Shown here: piece by piece, positions 6,550 to 8,023 of the stretch | How positions within the stretch are numbered: position 1 is the stretch's first letter | Layout of the letters: every line of letters starts with the position of its first letter | Source: an uncultured Carnobacterium sp. | GTDB taxonomy: Bacteria; Bacillota; Bacilli; Lactobacillales; Aerococcaceae | Reading direction: 5' to 3' | NCBI GenBank assembly: GCA_937923125.1 | Contig: CALALK010000058.1 | Coordinates: 1 to 8,023, forward strand | Length of the DNA: 8,023 nucleotides | Notes under the pieces: model-generated | Database searches by the model: none | The model's input: only the letters and a program-made list of their open reading frames with translations | Told to the model about the DNA's origin: nothing | Position numbers and translations under genes: made by a program

Positions 6550-7672
6550 ATGGAAATTAGTGAAATTAGAAATGCGCTTGAGGCCATGAACGAACAAATC
6601 ATCAGTTATAGGAGGTCTCTTTGACTTAGATCGCTTAGAAGAAGATATCGCAGCCTATGAGCAAGAGATGTCTGAACCATCATTTTGGGATGATAGCGAA
6701 AAAGCGAACCAAGTCATTCAAAAGAATAATGAATTAAAGTCTATTTATGATACTTTCCATAAAATGGAATTAGCGCATGAAGAGACGGGTTTGTTATTTG
6801 AAATGTATAAAGAAGAGCCAGATGAAGAAGTACATGCGGAAATCGTTGAAGCGATTCAGTCTCTTGAGAAGGACTTGCAACAGTACGAATTAAGTATGTT
6901 GCTGAACGGTCCACATGATAAGAACAGTGCCATCTTAGAAATCCATCCAGGTGCGGGTGGTACGGAATCGCAAGACTGGGGAAGTATGCTGCTTCGTATG
7001 TATATGCGTTGGGCTGAAAAACATGGCTACCGTGTTGAAACAGTGGACTATCAAGATGGGGATGAAGCAGGGATTAAATCTGTAACCTTGTCGATTGAAG
7101 GGTTAAATGCTTACGGGTACTTACGCTCTGAAAAAGGGGTGCATCGTCTCGTTCGTATTTCGCCGTTTGATGCAGCTGGGAAACGTCATACATCCTTCTG
7201 TTCGGTGGATGTCGTTCCGCAAATGGACGGAGATATTGATATTGAAATTAATCCAGATGACTTAAAAGTGGATGTGTACCGTGCAAGTGGTGCTGGTGGA
7301 CAACATATTAATAAGACGTCTTCTGCGGTTCGTATTACGCATATTCCAACTGGAATCGTGACGCAGAGTCAGGCGCAACGTTCTCAATTTAAAAACAGAG
7401 ACCAAGCGATGGCGATGTTGAAGGCGAAATTATTCCAATTAGAAGAAGAAAAGAAAGCTGCCGAACTAGCAGCCATTCGTGGAGAACAAAAGGATATCGC
7501 CTGGGGTTCTCAAATTCGTAACTATGTGTTCCATCCTTATTCAATGGTAAAAGATTTACGTTCTGGATATGAGACAGGAAATATTGGTGCGGTCATGGAT
7601 GGAGATTTAGATCCGTTTATGGATGCGTACTTGAAATGGACGCTTGAGGGAACGAAAGCAACTGAAGAATAA
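6550..7672 (+). CDS. prfB: Peptide chain release factor 2, made by programmed +1 frameshift
   Basis: RF2 reads UGA and UAA stop codons and triggers release of the finished protein from the ribosome. Translation starts at ATG 6550, with AAAGAGG at 6538-6544 as ribosome binding site, and reads 24 codons (MEISEIRNALEAM through YRRSL) to an in-frame TGA at 6622-6624. A +1 shift at CTT (6619-6621) resumes at GAC 6623 and gives a 373-residue protein. Codon recognition uses SPF at residues 204-206. Peptidyl hydrolysis uses GGQ at 249-251 within RASGAGGQHINKTSSAVR. Both positions agree within one residue with E. coli RF2. A start at ATG 6668 would drop 39 N-terminal residues and is wrong. The stop is TAA followed in frame by TAG TAG. 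The gene follows secA and probably depends on readthrough from it. ftsE, often next, is not seen. Confidence 0.97.
6610..6625 (+). promoter_or_regulatory. RF2 autoregulatory +1 frameshift site
   Basis: An internal Shine-Dalgarno-like AGGAGG (6610-6615), a 3-base spacer TCT, the slippery codon CTT (6619-6621) and TGA followed by C reproduce the classic prfB arrangement. When RF2 is scarce the ribosome pauses at TGA and shifts by +1; when it is plentiful, termination occurs at codon 25. The spacing matches the known E. coli element. Confidence 0.96.
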
Positions 7673-7680
7673 TAGTAGAT

Positions 7681-7707
7681 AAACACCTAGTGAGAGCTGG
7701 GTGTTTT
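7681..7707 (+). terminator. prfB terminator
   Basis: AAACACCTAG (7681-7690) pairs with CTGGGTGTTT (7697-7706), with one T.G wobble, around a TGAGAG loop and ends in TTTT (7704-7707). The T run is short, but the position eight bases after the stop codon supports the call. Confidence 0.75.
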
Positions 7708-7910
7708 ACTGTTGCGAGGCAAATTGTTTTAAGTTCGTTTTAATTAACTGTATTATTATTGGATGAATCTTCCTATTAGCACTTTTTTGCTTTGAAAAAA
7801 ATCCAAATTTGTATGAGCACTGAGTCTGACACAGTGGTTTATTGACTTTCTTGAGGATGAGTTAATACTGCTAAAACAGAGTAGAGTATTGTCTTAAAGG
7901 AACGAATTAT
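7708..7910. other. AT-rich intergenic region with a palindrome and promoter-like box
   Basis: No gene is recognised here, and GC is about 31% over 7711-7910 by hand count. CACTG (7818-7822) and CAGTG (7832-7836) bound a 19-bp palindrome centred on 7827 with one mismatched pair. A -35-like TTGACT (7842-7847) follows within six bases, but the only -10-like sequences (TAATAC at 7863-7868) give a short 15-base spacing. It may be the control region of something beyond the right edge. Confidence 0.35.
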
Positions 7911-7953
7911 GATACGAGTAGCAATGCCCACACCCAAATCCTTCGCACTGTGA
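7909..7953 (+). CDS. Possible 14-codon leader peptide (MIRVAMPTPKSFAL)
   Basis: ATG 7909 has a good AAAGGAA ribosome binding site at 7896-7902, six bases upstream, and the frame ends at TGA 7951. It runs through the left arms and loop of two nested inverted repeats (GATACGAG 7911-7918 with CTCGTATC 7963-7970; AAATCCTTC 7936-7944 with GAAGGATTT 7952-7960). A short translated frame within pairing arms is how attenuator leaders look, but the downstream gene is outside the window and the frame may be chance. Its function is unknown. Confidence 0.25.
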   Translation: MIRVAMPTPKSFAL

Positions 7954-8023
7954 AGGATTTCTCTCGTATCTTGGAGTTGAACTCGCCATCGCAGAAATGG
8001 CGTGCGTTTCCCGAAATATCCGC
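7911..8023. repeat. GC-shifted, structured segment at the right edge
   Basis: This segment is about 50% GC by hand count, against about 31% in the 200 bp before it. It holds two nested perfect inverted repeats (8 bp: 7911-7918/7963-7970; 9 bp: 7936-7944/7952-7960) and a third, CGCCAT (7984-7989) with ATGGCG (7997-8002). It could be a structured RNA, an intergenic repeat element, or the edge of a mobile element or gene continuing to the right. A minus-strand frame is open from the edge to TAA at 7841-7839 (60 codons) but resembles nothing I recognise. Confidence 0.4.

Noticed and set aside
6550..6624. prfB as a pseudogene because of an early stop
   Set aside because: The stop is part of the conserved programmed frameshift signal, and the rest of the gene is intact.
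1..8023. CRISPR array, tRNA or rRNA genes, intact insertion sequence, prophage, or defence system
   Set aside because: No regularly spaced repeats, no cloverleaf or rRNA-like stretch, and no transposase, integrase or defence protein motifs were seen.
8002..8023. Group II intron 5' end (GTGCG near 8002)
   Set aside because: Only the first few bases fit and the following sequence does not match a known domain I start. Too little sequence remains to support it.

Overview
The window looks like chromosomal DNA of a low-GC Gram-positive bacterium, most likely a member of the Lactobacillales (an Enterococcus-, Carnobacterium- or Granulicatella-like organism). The grounds are a ComFA/ComFC competence pair, a long-form (180-residue) ribosome hibernation factor directly before secA and an RF2 gene, AGGAGG-type ribosome binding sites, TTGACA/TATAAT promoters, and catabolite-responsive (CcpA/cre-like) sequences. 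Genus cannot be fixed from the sequence alone.

Layout. Positions 1-1586 (+) hold the 3' part of comFA and complete comFC, overlapping by four bases. Positions 1587-1689 hold a doubled 16-bp palindrome and a strong hairpin where comFC and the convergent gldA meet. Positions 1690-2784 (-) encode an NAD-dependent glycerol dehydrogenase whose sigma-A promoter has a near-consensus cre in its spacer. Positions 2785-3194 are a divergent regulatory region carrying the gldA promoter, a long inverted repeat, the hpf promoter and a leader with two hairpins. hpf (3195-3737) ends at a textbook terminator. About 110 bp without a gene follow, then a second terminator, then the secA promoter and a roughly 100-nt leader. 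secA (4051-6495) is followed by a hairpin plus T-tract and then prfB (6550-7672), which needs a programmed +1 frameshift at a UGA codon to make full-length RF2. After the prfB terminator, 7708-8023 holds no recognisable gene. Its GC content jumps from about 31% to about 50% (hand count) near 7911, and it contains nested inverted repeats and a 14-codon open frame.

How the parts relate. comFA/comFC belong to DNA uptake, while hpf, secA and prfB are housekeeping functions (ribosome hibernation, protein export, translation termination). com, hpf, secA and prfB commonly lie together in this order in related bacteria. gldA sits between comFC and hpf in the opposite direction and looks like a metabolic insert. 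Both divergent promoters (gldA and hpf) carry cre-like sequences, so carbon-source control of both is a reasonable inference.

No large unknown system is visible. The least explained parts are the structured, GC-shifted right edge, the doubled palindrome at 1591-1624, and the regulatory leaders of hpf and secA.
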